Shown: positions 21,359-30,452, numbered from the stretch's first letter. The stretch is DNA of 64,000 bases from JACRDG01 sp963760985 (GCA_963760985.1 CAVXFM010000017.1:186001-250000); one strand, 5' to 3'. Numbers and translations: made by a program. The notes: generated by a model not told the origin, from the sequence alone.

Positions 21359-24014
21359 ATGGAAGTCATTACCTCTCACATAAATGCAGATTTTGACGCG
21401 TTCGCCTCCATGGTGGCGGCAAAAAAGCTCTATCCCGAGGCAGTGGTCGTCTTTCCAGGTTCCCAGGAGAAAAGCCTCCGGGAATTCTTCATGGAATCAA
21501 GTCTCTACATACTTTCCATCGAACGAGCCAAAGACATTGACCTGGACAAGGTGGATCGCCTCATCCTCGTGGACACGCGACAATCAGGCAGAATTGGAAG
21601 ATTCGCGGAAATCGCCAACTCCGAGAAAGTGGACATCCACATTTACGACCATCACCCCGCGTCTGACGAAGACGTGAAAGGGAGCATCGAGGTCGTCGAA
21701 GAAATAGGTGCGACCGTCACCATACTGGTCCGAGAGATCAGGAAAAGAGGTCTGGAAGTGAACTCGGAAGAGGCCACCATCATGGCGCTCGGCATCTACG
21801 AGGACACCGGCCAATTCACCTTTCCTTCCACTACCGCTCAGGACATGGAGGCTGCCGCCTGGCTGCTCGGCAGAGGAGCAAACCTCAACACCGTGTCCGA
21901 CATGATGACCAGCGATTTGAGCAAAGATCAGATCGAGGTCTTGCACCAGCTCATCGAGGGCTCGGAATACGTCATTGTAGGCGGCGTCGAAGTCATGGTC
22001 GCGACCGCAGGCGTGGAGGGCTACGTAGGCGACTTGGCAGTGCTGGTGCACAAATACAAGGATATGGAGAACCTCGATGCGCTCTTCGCAGTGATGCGCA
22101 TGGAGGATCGCGTGTATGTGATCGGACGCAGCAGGCTCGAGGAGGTGAATGCGGCGGAAATCGTTACCGAATTTGGTGGTGGCGGACATCGCAGTGCAGC
22201 CAGCGCCACGGTGAGAGACTTGACCCTTTTCGAGGTGCGAGACAAACTCGTCGCTCTTCTCCACGAGAGGGTGCGACCGAAACGCAAGGCCAGCGAGATT
22301 ATGAGCCATCCGGTCATCACCATCAGACCTGACCAGACTATCGACGAGGCTGCCGAATTTCTGAGTCGCTACCAGATCAGTTCCCTACCCGTGGCGAATG
22401 ACGGTCCCGTGGTGGGTATCCTCCACAGGAATGCGGTAGAGAAGGCGGTTCATCACGGCCTCGAGAGGCAGGCCGTGCAGGACTACATGAATCCGGGCAT
22501 CGTGTTTGTCACGCCTGAAGAATCCATCGAACAAGTGCTCCGGATTACCGTAGAAGGCCGTCAAAGGCTCGTACCCGTGATCGATCAGGGAAAGCTCGTG
22601 GGCGTGATCAGCCGCAGCGACCTCCTGGAACACCTCAAGATTCCTCGTCGCAGTGATGCGCCAAGCCCGGAGGAATTTCCCTCCGGCCGAGCGAGAAACA
22701 AGAGTGTCCGTAGGCTGGTAGAAGAGATGCTCCCCAAAAGGGTAATGGGAATTCTGCGCCGTGCGGGCGAGGTGGCTCAGCTTCGCGGGGAAGAAGTATA
22801 TCTGGTAGGCGGGGCAGTCAGGGATCTTCTTCTGAGAAAACAGAATCTGGATATCGATCTGGTGATAGAAGGCGAAGGTATCCCTTTTGCCAAGCAGTTG
22901 GCCTCGGAATTTCCCGGCGCACGGGTTCGCGGGCACGAGAAATTCGGCACTGCCTGCATCCTCTTTCCTGACGGGTTCAAAATCGATGTAGCTACTGCGC
23001 GGCACGAGTATTATGCCCGACCGGGCGCACTTCCGACCGTGGAAACAAGCTCAATGAAACGGGACCTGTACCGCCGCGACTTCACGATGAATACGCTGGC
23101 GATCGCTCTCAATCCTCAAGTGCTTGGCAGGTTGATAGACTTTTTCGGTGGAGCGAGAGACATCAAAGAAGGGATCATCAGAGTGACTGCACAATCTGGC
23201 TTTTGTGGAGGATTCCACCAGAATTCTGAGAGCGGTTCGGTTCAGCACCCGCTTCGGATTCGCCATTGGTAAGCACACGCTCACCTTGATGAGAGCCGCG
23301 ATCAAGATGAAGATGTTCGACAAGATCGAGGGAAAACGTCTCCTGAATGAGCTGATTCATATGTTCGACGAGAAGAGTCCCGTGCCTCCGTTGAGCCTGA
23401 TGGCCGGATTGGGCATTCTTCGGGCTCTGCATCCGGCTCTGGGGTTTTCCGCGAAGACGAAAGAGCTGGTAGAATCGGTGTTCGGGGTGCTCTCCTGGTG
23501 GAAATATCTGTTCATGAAAGACGAGGTGGAACCCTGGTTCGTGTATCTCTTGGCCCTGTCGGATTCCGCAGGGGAGACTGACTTTGAAGTAGTGCTCAAA
23601 CGTTTTTCCATTCCCGAGCCCAAGGTGACACGTCTCACCTTGGAGCGGGCTGAGATACGCCGCGTGCTCAACTTGTTCGCGCGAGGAGTGCTGGAGCGTC
23701 CCAGCGAAGTCGCCGCAACCCTGCGCAGGTTCTCGATGGGGTCTCTGCTGTTCATGATGGCCAAGACCACGCGAGAACAGACTCGCATGACCATTTCAGA
23801 GTACATCACCTCGCTGCGCCTGGTGAAACCGCTCCTGTCCGGAAAGGACTTGGCCGCGATGGGATACGAGCCGGGGCCTGTGTTCGGTGCGATACTGGCG
23901 GTCCTCAGAGACGCGCGAATCGACGGAAAGGTCGCGACTCGAGAAGACGAGATACAGATGGTAGGCACGCTATTTCCCCAAGTCCCGGCCAAAGGGATCT
24001 CTTTGCGTCAATAA
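21359..24014 (+). CDS. DHH-CBS-polyA polymerase fusion, tRNA nucleotidyltransferase (A-adding/CCA type), frameshifted
   Basis: About 884 residues in three parts. An N-terminal DHH/DHHA1 phosphoesterase (about 1-310) has 'NADFDAFASM', YDHHPAS and the GGGGHRSAAS signature. Two CBS domains follow (about 315-440, 'IMSHPVITIRPDQTIDEAA', 'YMNPGIVFVTPEESIEQVL'). A class II nucleotidyltransferase then carries VYLVGGAVRDLLL, the LDIDLVIEG acidic pair, RRDFTMNTLAI and the ERxxxE-type region 'EDSTRILRAVRFSTRFGF'. Proteins of this architecture add the terminal A (or CCA) to tRNA 3' ends. The shift is at GTGAC 23183-23187; GTAC restores RVLHNLAFVEDSTR. ATG 21359 has no obvious ribosome site, so the start is less certain. 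Confidence 0.9.
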
Positions 24015-24056
24015 TGCACACGTGCGAAAACCTCCTTTTCCTCAATCAAGTGCTTG

Positions 24057-24065
24057 TGGTATAGT
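24057..24065 (+). promoter_or_regulatory. Extended -10 promoter before the structured leader
   Basis: TG-G-TATAGT fits an extended -10 element. It is 43 bases after the tRNA nucleotidyltransferase stop and points at the structured segment that follows. The -35 is weak. Transcription would begin near 24072. Confidence 0.45.
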
Positions 24066-24071
24066 AATAAT

Positions 24072-24220
24072 GGGGTTCGCTATGCTGAACGGGGAGAGCA
24101 TGGTTGCCTTTATGGCAACCGGAGCGTGAGCAGGTGATGCCAGCGTGCTGACAAAAGAGTGAAATGGATGCTCGGGGAAGGCTCTCCTGACGAAAGATTC
24201 CGAGGGCCGACGACGCTCCG
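24072..24220 (+). ncRNA. Multi-stem RNA leader upstream of the carboxyltransferase gene
   Basis: A perfect hairpin GGTTGCC/GGCAACC (24102-24108 / 24114-24120) abuts an outer stem GGAGCGT/ACGCTCC (24121-24127 / 24213-24219). The outer stem closes a multibranch region. Inside are AGCA/TGCT (24129-24132 / 24146-24149) and CTCGG..AA/TT..CCGAG (24171-24179 / 24198-24204). About 130 unpaired-looking bases then lead to the ribosome site GGAGG of the gene at 24350. It could be a cis-regulatory leader or a small RNA. It does not match a riboswitch consensus I know. Confidence 0.4.
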
Positions 24221-24349
24221 AATGAACGAGGCCTCCTTCACGTCAAATACCTGGCGTGGGTAAGAGTCGTTGAGTCACGTGCGTACCGTTTGAAACCAGG
24301 GCAGGACCTTCCGGACGGTTCCGCCGTTTATCCCATATTGGAGGTTTGA

Positions 24350-25690
24350 ATGAAAGCCGAGGGCGCAAAACAGGTAAAGATCTTCGACATCACGCTCAGG
24401 GACGGTTCCCAGAGCAAAGTGGCCACTCGCGTCAAGCTCGACGATTTACTCAAGGTGGCAAGAAAACTCGCAGACTCCGGAATTTTCGGCGCAGAAACGT
24501 GGGGCGGCGCCACATTCGACGTGTGTGTCCGGTACCTCAGGGAGGATCCGTGGCAACGGGCCCGACTTCTCAAGGAAGCCATGCCCCACGTTCAGAACAT
24601 GATGCTTATCCGGGGGCAGAATCTCGTTGCCTATACCAATTTCTCCGACGACGTGGTCCAAAAATTCGTATATGCGGCCGCACGGAACGGCATTGACGTG
24701 TTCCGCATTTTTGACGCCCTGGACGACATGAGAAACCACGAAGCAGTCATCAAGGCGGTCAGAGAAACGGGGAAGACTGCTGAAGGAGCGGTGTGCTATA
24801 CCATAAGCCCGGTCCATACGATCGAGAAATTCGTGGACAAGGCCCGACAGTTGGAAGATAAGGGCGTGCATCAGATAGCGATCAAGGACATGGCCGGCCT
24901 CATCGATCCTGCCACGACCTTTGAGCTTGTTTCCAGTCTGAAAAAAGCGGTGAGCGTTCCTATTCACCTCCATACTCATGATAACTGCGGTATGGGGATG
25001 ATGTCCGCATTGAAGGCGGTGGAAGCAGGCTGCGAAATGCTCGACAGCGTCCTGAGTCCGTTTTCCGGTGGAACCGGACATCCCTGCACCGAATCGCTGG
25101 TCTACGCTTTACACCGTCTGGGCTATGAGACCAACTGCGACCTCGCGAAACTCGTCGAAGCGGCAGAAGAAGCCAAAGGCATGAGGGCCCACTACAGCGA
25201 TTTCGAAGCACCTTACAGTGGCGTTGACTGCCGGATGCTGGTAACCCAGATTCCGGGCGGGGTTATGTCGAATCTGACCAGCCAATTGAAGCAGCAAAAC
25301 GCGCTGGACAAGATCGAGGACATCATCAAAGAGATTCCGCGGGTCAGAGAGGACCTCGGCTGGATACCGCTCGTGACTCCCACCTCGCAGATCGTGGTTT
25401 CCCAGGCCACCTTCAACATAATGCTGGGTCGGTACAAGATAATCGCCAATCACACTGCCAACCTGCTCAAGGGGCTTTACGGGGAAACGCCCGCGGCCGT
25501 CAACAAGGAGCTTCAGGACAGGGTTCTGAAAGGCCAGCCGCCTACCACGGTGCGCCCCGCAGAATTATTGCCGCCCATGTGGCCGGAACTGGAAAAAAAG
25601 TTCCCCGGTCTGACCGAAGAGGAGATCCTGATTCACGCGATATTTCCCCACGAAGCTGCGGGATACTTCGAGGCAAAGACGAGCGAATAA
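24350..25690 (+). CDS. Pyruvate/oxaloacetate carboxyltransferase subunit (PYC_OADA, no biotin domain)
   Basis: 446 residues of the DRE-TIM/carboxyltransferase family: 'IFDITLRDGSQSK' at the start, ETWGGATFDV, IRGQNLVAYTNF, IKDMAGL (the lysine region normally carbamylated) and metal-binding HTHDN. The C-terminal half is the conserved carboxylase domain (MSNLTSQLKQQNALDKI, VTPTSQIV). It ends near EEEILIHAIFPHEAAGYF without the lipoyl/biotinyl AMKM domain, so the biotin carrier must be a separate protein. It could be pyruvate carboxylase subunit B, an oxaloacetate decarboxylase alpha chain or a transcarboxylase 5S subunit; sequence alone does not decide. Its ribosome site is GGAGG in TTGGAGGTTTGA. 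Confidence 0.88.
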   Translation: MKAEGAKQVKIFDITLRDGSQSKVATRVKLDDLLKVARKLADSGIFGAETWGGATFDVCVRYLREDPWQRARLLKEAMPHVQNMMLIRGQNLVAYTNFSDDVVQKFVYAAARNGIDVFRIFDALDDMRNHEAVIKAVRETGKTAEGAVCYTISPVHTIEKFVDKARQLEDKGVHQIAIKDMAGLIDPATTFELVSSLKKAVSVPIHLHTHDNCGMGMMSALKAVEAGCEMLDSVLSPFSGGTGHPCTESLVYALHRLGYETNCDLAKLVEAAEEAKGMRAHYSDFEAPYSGVDCRMLVTQIPGGVMSNLTSQLKQQNALDKIEDIIKEIPRVREDLGWIPLVTPTSQIVVSQATFNIMLGRYKIIANHTANLLKGLYGETPAAVNKELQDRVLKGQPPTTVRPAELLPPMWPELEKKFPGLTEEEILIHAIFPHEAAGYFEAKTSE

Positions 25691-25744
25691 CCAAGACAAT
25701 CTCATACCAGTGCGCCGATTCAGGTAGGACTGACAGGCAGGCGT

Positions 25745-25790
25745 CATGCCTCCAGAGTGGGGTCAGGCCGTCCGTACCGGAGGAGGCATG
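25745..25790 (+). terminator. Hairpin downstream of the carboxyltransferase gene
   Basis: CATGCCTCC (25745-25753) pairs perfectly with GGAGGCATG (25782-25790) over a 28-base loop, 55 bases after the stop. A second perfect hairpin CCCTCGG-TCCTG-CCGAGGG is at 25830-25848, just upstream of the next start. Neither has a T-run, so the termination role is inferred. Confidence 0.35.
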
Positions 25791-25872
25791 CCGAGTGTCT
25801 TACTTGCTTCTGCGCACAACCCTATAAACCCCTCGGTCCTGCCGAGGGACATTTAAGCGAGGATACAGCGTC

Positions 25873-26340
25873 ATGTCTTCTGATACACCTCTACAGGACC
25901 TTCTCCATCCGGACTCTCCCATACGGGGCTGCTACGGGTGTGGAGCAGACAATACCCATGGGTTGAGGATCAAGAGTTTCCTGGAAGGAGACGAAGGCGT
26001 CTGCCGGTGGCTGCCGGAACCACACCACTGCTCCTATCCGGGTTTCCTCAACGGAGGGGTCGCGTGCACGCTCATTGATTGCCACTCCGCTTGGACTGCC
26101 TGCGCTTTGGAGTGTAGGGCAAGGGGGCTGGACATGGCAGCGGGTCCCGAACTCCCGACTGGCTGGACACGAGCCATGCGCGTGGAATTTCTCAAACCTG
26201 TTCCACTCAACGAAGACGTGATCCTCCGTGCTCGCGTCGTCAAGAAAGGCCGGACAAGTCGTACGGTCGAATGTTCCCTCCACTGCGATGATCAAGAGTG
26301 CGTAAAGGCAGAAGTTACGATGGTTATGAGCGGCACGTGA
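25873..26340 (+). CDS. PaaI-type hotdog-fold thioesterase
   Basis: 155 residues. The N-terminus has a Cys pair GCYGCGADNTHGLRI, which in this family orients substrate. The hotdog core 'YPGFLNGGVACTLIDCHSAW' places the conserved Asn/Gly-Gly/Asp in the usual thioesterase pattern. The closing strands are 'RVEFLKPVPLNEDVILRARVVKKGRTSRTVECSLHCDDQECVKAE'. It probably hydrolyses an acyl-CoA, with unknown chain preference. It is a separate unit following the carboxyltransferase gene. The ribosome site is only moderate (GCGAGG, 10 bases upstream). Confidence 0.8.
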   Translation: MSSDTPLQDLLHPDSPIRGCYGCGADNTHGLRIKSFLEGDEGVCRWLPEPHHCSYPGFLNGGVACTLIDCHSAWTACALECRARGLDMAAGPELPTGWTRAMRVEFLKPVPLNEDVILRARVVKKGRTSRTVECSLHCDDQECVKAEVTMVMSGT

Positions 26341-26357
26341 GGGTCAACAGTCCGAAG

Positions 26358-26645
26358 TCACTCCTCCTCCTCGTCCTCGGTGGCGGTGGGGCGCTTCTTT
26401 CTTTTCCCTCCCGTTCTCCTGGCTAGCTCCTGTTCTTTCCTGAAATCCGTCAAAGTGGTCAGGGTCAACCAGGACTGTATCTCGGGCTCTCGGATATCGC
26501 TCTGTAAGGTGGGCACGTAGGTCTCCAACCACTTCTTTTCTTGCCGCTGCCTGATGATGATGCTCGCAATGCACCATATCAGTACTCCCGACCAGAATAT
26601 GAGCGAAAACCAACTGAACCACAGCAGGATGTTTTCGAAATCCAT
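26358..26645 (-). CDS. Small single-pass membrane protein with charged tail
   Basis: 95 residues from ATG 26645, chosen because GGGGAGG lies 3-4 bases upstream. One hydrophobic helix spans about residues 5-30 (LLWFSWFSLIFWSGVLIWCIASIII). A basic segment (RQRQEKKW) and a cytoplasmic region follow, ending in KRKKRP and a poly-Glu tail. It is not a recognised family. It converges with the thioesterase gene (stop-to-stop 18 bases). Confidence 0.65.
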   Translation of the reverse strand: MDFENILLWFSWFSLIFWSGVLIWCIASIIIRQRQEKKWLETYVPTLQSDIREPEIQSWLTLTTLTDFRKEQELARRTGGKRKKRPTATEDEEEE

Positions 26646-26817
26646 TGTCCTCCCCTGATACCGCGAGAGTGCGTTTCGCACCGTCTATTAGGTTTCGTAA
26701 CTCCTTTCTCGCGGATTCGCCAGAAAAAAGTTTTCGCCACACGCGGGATAATGATAAGCTGAGCCACCAATCAAGAGTTTCGGGAACGGTTTCCTTGAGA
26801 CCACCAGGGAGGAACTG

Positions 26818-27066
26818 ATGGAACAGTGCAAGCTCTATTCCTTGAGCACATGTAGTCATTGCAAAGCCTGCAAAAGATTTCTCGGTGACTGTGGCATTGA
26901 ATACGAGTTTACCGACGTGGACCTGTTGCCGGAGAACGATAAAGCTGAAATAATCGATGAAATCAGACGACTCACCACACGATGCGCTTTCCCGACCATC
27001 ATTGTGGGTGAAAAGGTCATCGTGGGTTTTAGAGAAAAGGAGATTCGAGAAGCTCTCGGCATTTGA
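26818..27066 (+). CDS. Glutaredoxin-like protein
   Basis: 82 residues with the thioredoxin fold of small glutaredoxins. The active site is CSHCKAC near the N-terminus (Cys12-x-x-Cys15). The cis-proline is in CAFPTIIVGEKVIVGF, and the C-terminal helix is EKEIREALGI. The extra cysteine after CSHC is unusual but seen in anaerobe homologues. It would reduce disulfides or donate electrons to a reductase. GGGAGGAACTG precedes ATG. It is a single-gene unit followed by a 9-bp hairpin. Confidence 0.85.
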   Translation: MEQCKLYSLSTCSHCKACKRFLGDCGIEYEFTDVDLLPENDKAEIIDEIRRLTTRCAFPTIIVGEKVIVGFREKEIREALGI

Positions 27067-27092
27067 TCCGTCAAGAAGAAACACCCCCATAC

Positions 27093-27131
27093 GGCCCTGT
27101 CCGCGACCGACTCGGGGACGCTGACAGGGCC
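27093..27131 (+). terminator. Hairpin after the glutaredoxin gene
   Basis: GGCCCTGTC (27093-27101) pairs perfectly with GACAGGGCC (27123-27131). It begins 27 bases after the stop codon and has no T-run immediately after, so it is a probable but not certain terminator. Confidence 0.45.
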
Positions 27132-27206
27132 GCTCTGGAGTCTCGATTCCTTCTCGCCTCATCGCCTCGCCAGATTGGTTATTTTTTCGTTATTGAGTTC
27201 TTTGCG

Positions 27207-27236
27207 TTGGACCATTCTTATAAACTAATATATACT
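27207..27236 (+). promoter_or_regulatory. AT-rich sigma-70-like promoter in a gene-free stretch
   Basis: TTGGAC (27207-27212) and TATACT (27231-27236) with an 18-base spacer lie in an unusually AT-rich patch of this GC-rich window. Transcription would run rightwards into 300 bases lacking an obvious gene. Confidence 0.45.
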
Positions 27237-27596
27237 ATTAGAGCTGTTCTTTGAGTCTTGGACCGCCGAATTCGGTTGGGTGGTCGCGTCCGAGGGCAGG
27301 GCCTGGCAATCCGGACAAAATTCGCGTCTTCGGCAGGTTCCGTTGATCAGTTGCGGCTAACGCGGTGGATGAGTTGCAGTGAACTGAGAAGACACTGATG
27401 GTGCTCTGAGGTGTAACAGATGAAGGCACTGACCCAAATTCAATGCTGTGTCCCTACAGATGGAGAACTCCCTGCGCTGCTCACTGTCTTACTGCTGAAG
27501 GTTTAGACGCAGGTATCCGCATCTGTTGATAACCCGTGGGCTCTCTAGCTGGCCGTTGCTCACGAATCTGCCGCAGTTCACAGGGTGAAAGAGCCT
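27237..27596 (+). other. Gene-free, possibly transcribed stretch before the GNAT gene
   Basis: No convincing reading frame. Near its start are a GACCGCC/GGTGGTC stem with one wobble pair (around 27261-27285) and a GTCCG/CGGAC stem around the AGGGCAGGGCC segment. It could be a small RNA or a long 5' leader of the acetyltransferase gene. Confidence 0.3.
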
Positions 27597-28085
27597 ATGA
27601 ATCGAGCTCTGCAACGTGTTTGCCGCCTTGACGCGGGAACGACAAAACTGCACACGCCTTTCGGAGAGGATGACCGCGCACGCACGCCAGGGTATAGGGA
27701 ATTGGAATTCCGTCTTTTCTTCGAGCTGACCCAGCACAACTTTCGTACGTTGTTGCTGCTCACGTTCCAGTATCATGAAGAAATGGACTGGTATGAGGTG
27801 AAGGTGTTTCGCGGTCAGGAAATGATCGGATACACCCACGGGTATGCCAACCAGGGGTGGAATCCCCAGGTGAACAATATATGGGTCCTGGAGCAGTTCC
27901 GGAGACAAGGGATCGGTTCACTCATGATGGCCCGAGTCGAGGACTATTTCGGACAAGTTCCCCTTCCCGGAACACCGATTTCCGACAATGAGCCCGCGAG
28001 ACTGTTTTGGCGAAACTTTCTCACCGGACGATCAGACCGATCGAAGAAAAAAGATCAGTCGGGAGAAACGAGGGGTGACGATTAG
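27597..28085 (+). CDS. GNAT-like acetyltransferase domain protein
   Basis: About 162 residues; the ATG at 27597 is uncertain, and a GTG four codons earlier is in frame. The C-terminal half carries the acetyl-CoA motif A pattern WVLEQFRRQGIGSLMMARVEDYF (R/Q-x-x-G-x-G) preceded by the strand GQEMIGYTHGYANQGWNPQVNNI. A short motif B-like ending is PISDNEPARLFWRNFL. The N-terminal 60 residues are unlike known GNATs. A lysine-rich tail ends the protein. Substrate is unknown. It is convergent with hypE (33 bases apart). Confidence 0.6.
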   Translation: MNRALQRVCRLDAGTTKLHTPFGEDDRARTPGYRELEFRLFFELTQHNFRTLLLLTFQYHEEMDWYEVKVFRGQEMIGYTHGYANQGWNPQVNNIWVLEQFRRQGIGSLMMARVEDYFGQVPLPGTPISDNEPARLFWRNFLTGRSDRSKKKDQSGETRGDD

Positions 28086-28118
28086 GGCGACTCAGCCTGT
28101 GCCAATAGGGCTTCTCTC

Positions 28119-29132
28119 TTAACATATTCTCGGCAACAGCTCTCCTGACGGTTCCGCGAGGATCCTCGACCCGCCGATCTTGGTTTTCATGACCACTTTT
28201 CCGGGATTGTCGCTCGTCACTTCCGCCACGATTGCCGCTCCCAGGGCAAGGGGGCAGTCTTTGAGCAGATCCAGTGCTTCTCTTGCTCTGCCTCGTGCGA
28301 TCACCGCGACGATCTTGCCCTCATTGGCTGCCTGGAGCGGGTCAATACCGAGCATCTCCGAAGCCGCGACCACCGCAGGGTCCAGAGGAATGGCCGTCTC
28401 TTCCACCACCACGCCTTTGCCGGAGCTCGATGCGATTTCGTTCAAGGTGGCCGCGAGCCCGCCCCTGGTCGGGTCACGCAAGAATTTCAGTCCAGGACCA
28501 AGCTCTATGAGCCTTTCCACCAGAGGCCACACGGACGCTGAATCGGATCGCAGATCAAAGTTGAAAGAGAACTCCGCCCTGCTCAGCATGACCGCCATCC
28601 CGTGATTTCCGATCGGACCGCTCACCAGGATCGAATCCCCCACCTCGATGTGCGCGGGGGAGGGCACGACCGCTGCCTCCACCCTGCCGATCCCCGACGT
28701 GTTGATGAAAACACCGTCCGCACTCCCGCGAGGCACCACTTTTGTGTCACCGGTGACGATTTCCACGCCCGACTGATCCGCAGCACGAGCCAACGAGTCC
28801 AGGATGCGTTCCAACTGATCCGTCGGAAAACCCTCCTCCAGAATCAGTCCCAATGACAGGAACAGAGGCCGCGCGGCCGAACATGCGAGATCGTTGACCG
28901 TTCCGTGGACAGCCAAAGAGCCGATGTCGCCGCCAGGAAAAAAGATCGGCGAAACCACGAACGAATCCGTCGTGTACGCGATGCGCTCTCCCACGTCGGA
29001 AAGAACCACCGAATCAGGAAGCGCTCGTAGGCGTCCACGGTCCAGTTTCGGAAGGATGAGATCCTTGATCAGGCGTCCTGTCATCTTGCCTCCTCCGCCA
29101 TGGCCGAGGAGGATTCTGTTGTCCTTTGTCAT
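28119..29132 (-). CDS. hypE: Hydrogenase maturation protein HypE
   Basis: About 337 residues from ATG 29132 (MTKDNRILLGHGGGG), which starts 4 bases after the hypD stop. HypE dehydrates a C-terminal thiocarboxamide to thiocyanate, the CN- donor to the Fe site of [NiFe] hydrogenase. Seen are the glycine-rich opening HGGGGKMTGRLI, the AIR-synthase-type core ('DSFVVSPIFFPGGDIGSLAVHGTVNDLA'), 'DPTRGGLAATLNEIA' and the invariant C-terminal PRIC with its terminal cysteine. Last of the hypFCDE set. No hydrogenase gene lies in the window. Confidence 0.95.
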   Translation of the reverse strand: MTKDNRILLGHGGGGKMTGRLIKDLILPKLDRGRLRALPDSVVLSDVGERIAYTTDSFVVSPIFFPGGDIGSLAVHGTVNDLACSAARPLFLSLGLILEEGFPTDQLERILDSLARAADQSGVEIVTGDTKVVPRGSADGVFINTSGIGRVEAAVVPSPAHIEVGDSILVSGPIGNHGMAVMLSRAEFSFNFDLRSDSASVWPLVERLIELGPGLKFLRDPTRGGLAATLNEIASSSGKGVVVEETAIPLDPAVVAASEMLGIDPLQAANEGKIVAVIARGRAREALDLLKDCPLALGAAIVAEVTSDNPGKVVMKTKIGGSRILAEPSGELLPRIC

Positions 29133-29136
29133 GCTC

Positions 29137-30216
29137 TCAAGCCGCTCCATACTTGTAATAGGCTGCACAGGTGCCTTCAGAGGAAACCATGCATGGGCCC
29201 ACAGGATTTTCCGGCGTACACTCCTTGCCGAAGAGTCCGCAACGGTCCGGGGTTCTGCTGCCTGTGAGAATCGCGGCGCAGAGGCAGCGTGGATCGTCCT
29301 TTGCAGGTGGCACCTCTACCGGAAGCAGTGCTGCCGCGTCAAACCTGGCAAACGGCCCCTTGAGCTTCAAACCGCTGCCCGGGATGTTTCCGAGGCCTCG
29401 CCACACCGCATCGGCAGGATCGAATACCTCTTCAACAATGGCACGGGCAAAAGGATTGCCCTCATTTCTCACGACTGTTCGGTAATCGTTACGTATTTCC
29501 GCTTTCCCCTCGACGGTCAGCGCTGCGAGGTCCCTGAGCGCGAGGAGGATATCAAGAGGCTCAAATCCCGCTACCACGCCGGGTTTTGCAAAGTCACGCG
29601 CGAGATACTCGTAGCAGTCCGATCCGATGATCGCGGACACATGACCAGGCAACAGGAAGCCGTGAAGATCCCGCTTTGCGGCCAGGACCTTGAGTGGCTG
29701 GTGTATGGTCTTAAACGCGGGCAGCACAAAGAGGTTTTCGATCCCGCGAGCCAGCGCTGCCTTGAGCGTTGCCGCTATGGTCGGCACCGTGGTTTCGAAC
29801 CCCACGCCCAAGAATACCGTCGGTCGAGATGCCTCTTCCAAGGCTATCTTGATCGTATCCATGGGGGAATACACCACGCTCACACGACCGCCCTCAGACC
29901 GGAACGTTGCCAGGGAGCCAAAGGAACCGGGCACACGGATCAGGTCACCGAAGGTAGCGAGTCGACAGTCGTATTTTTTCGCGGTCAGAATCGCCGCATC
30001 GATGAAACCCTTTTCGGTGACGCATACCGGACACCCAGGTCCGGAAACCAGCCGCACGTTGTCCGGCAAAAGGCTCTTGATTCCGGATGCGTGGATGGCC
30101 ATGGTGTGGGTGCCGCACACTTCCATAAATCGCATCAATCCGGAAAATTTCTTGCACGAACCTCGGATTTCCCGCACCAAGGCTTCAGCCGTATCTCTCT
30201 CGCGATCAGGATTCAC
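29137..30216 (-). CDS. hypD: Hydrogenase maturation protein HypD
   Basis: 359 residues, an iron-sulfur scaffold that with HypC assembles the Fe(CN)2CO unit. The family motifs are all present: FMEVCGTHTMAI, SGPGCPVCVT, VFLGVGFETTVP, 'LLPGHVSAIIGSDCYEYL' and the C-terminal cysteines of the [4Fe-4S] cluster (CLCAAILTG, RCGLFGKEC, GPCMVSSEGTCAAYYKYG). Its start overlaps the hypC stop by 4 bases, indicating translational coupling. No frame problem. Confidence 0.96.
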   Translation of the reverse strand: MNPDRERDTAEALVREIRGSCKKFSGLMRFMEVCGTHTMAIHASGIKSLLPDNVRLVSGPGCPVCVTEKGFIDAAILTAKKYDCRLATFGDLIRVPGSFGSLATFRSEGGRVSVVYSPMDTIKIALEEASRPTVFLGVGFETTVPTIAATLKAALARGIENLFVLPAFKTIHQPLKVLAAKRDLHGFLLPGHVSAIIGSDCYEYLARDFAKPGVVAGFEPLDILLALRDLAALTVEGKAEIRNDYRTVVRNEGNPFARAIVEEVFDPADAVWRGLGNIPGSGLKLKGPFARFDAAALLPVEVPPAKDDPRCLCAAILTGSRTPDRCGLFGKECTPENPVGPCMVSSEGTCAAYYKYGAA

Positions 30217-30452
30217 GGTTCGTCCTCGCCTGCGGTAGCTGCCGCCAGTTCGTGGAACAAATCGAGTCGGATTTGCGCTTCTTCAAAATCGAGTACTTCG
30301 ATAGCGAACCCTGCATGAATAATGAGAAAGTCTCCCATTTGCGCATGCGGAACCATTACGAGACTCACGTCAGCAGCGACGCCGCCCGTGTCCACTTTGC
30401 CCGTTCCTTCTCCGGTGATTTCCACGAGTTTCATAGGAATTGCTAAACACAT
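30213..30452 (-). CDS. hypC: Hydrogenase maturation chaperone HypC
   Basis: 79 residues beginning MCLAIPMKLVEI. The N-terminal Cys2 is essential for binding HypD and the large-subunit precursor. The rest is a small OB-type barrel ('ADVSLVMVPHAQMGDFLIIHAGFAIEVLD'). The start ATG 30452 was chosen over longer upstream frames because MCLAIP is the invariant N-terminus and GGAGAGG lies 9-15 bases upstream. It precedes hypD with an ATGA-type overlap. Confidence 0.96.
   Translation of the reverse strand: MCLAIPMKLVEITGEGTGKVDTGGVAADVSLVMVPHAQMGDFLIIHAGFAIEVLDFEEAQIRLDLFHELAAATAGEDEP

Noticed and set aside
24072..24220. RNase P, tmRNA, cobalamin or TPP riboswitch
   Set aside because: None of the conserved blocks of those RNAs is present; only the stems support a structured RNA.
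28600..28660. tRNA-like TCGAATCCC segment
   Set aside because: It lies in the hypE coding frame and has no acceptor or anticodon stems around it; no tRNA found anywhere in the window.
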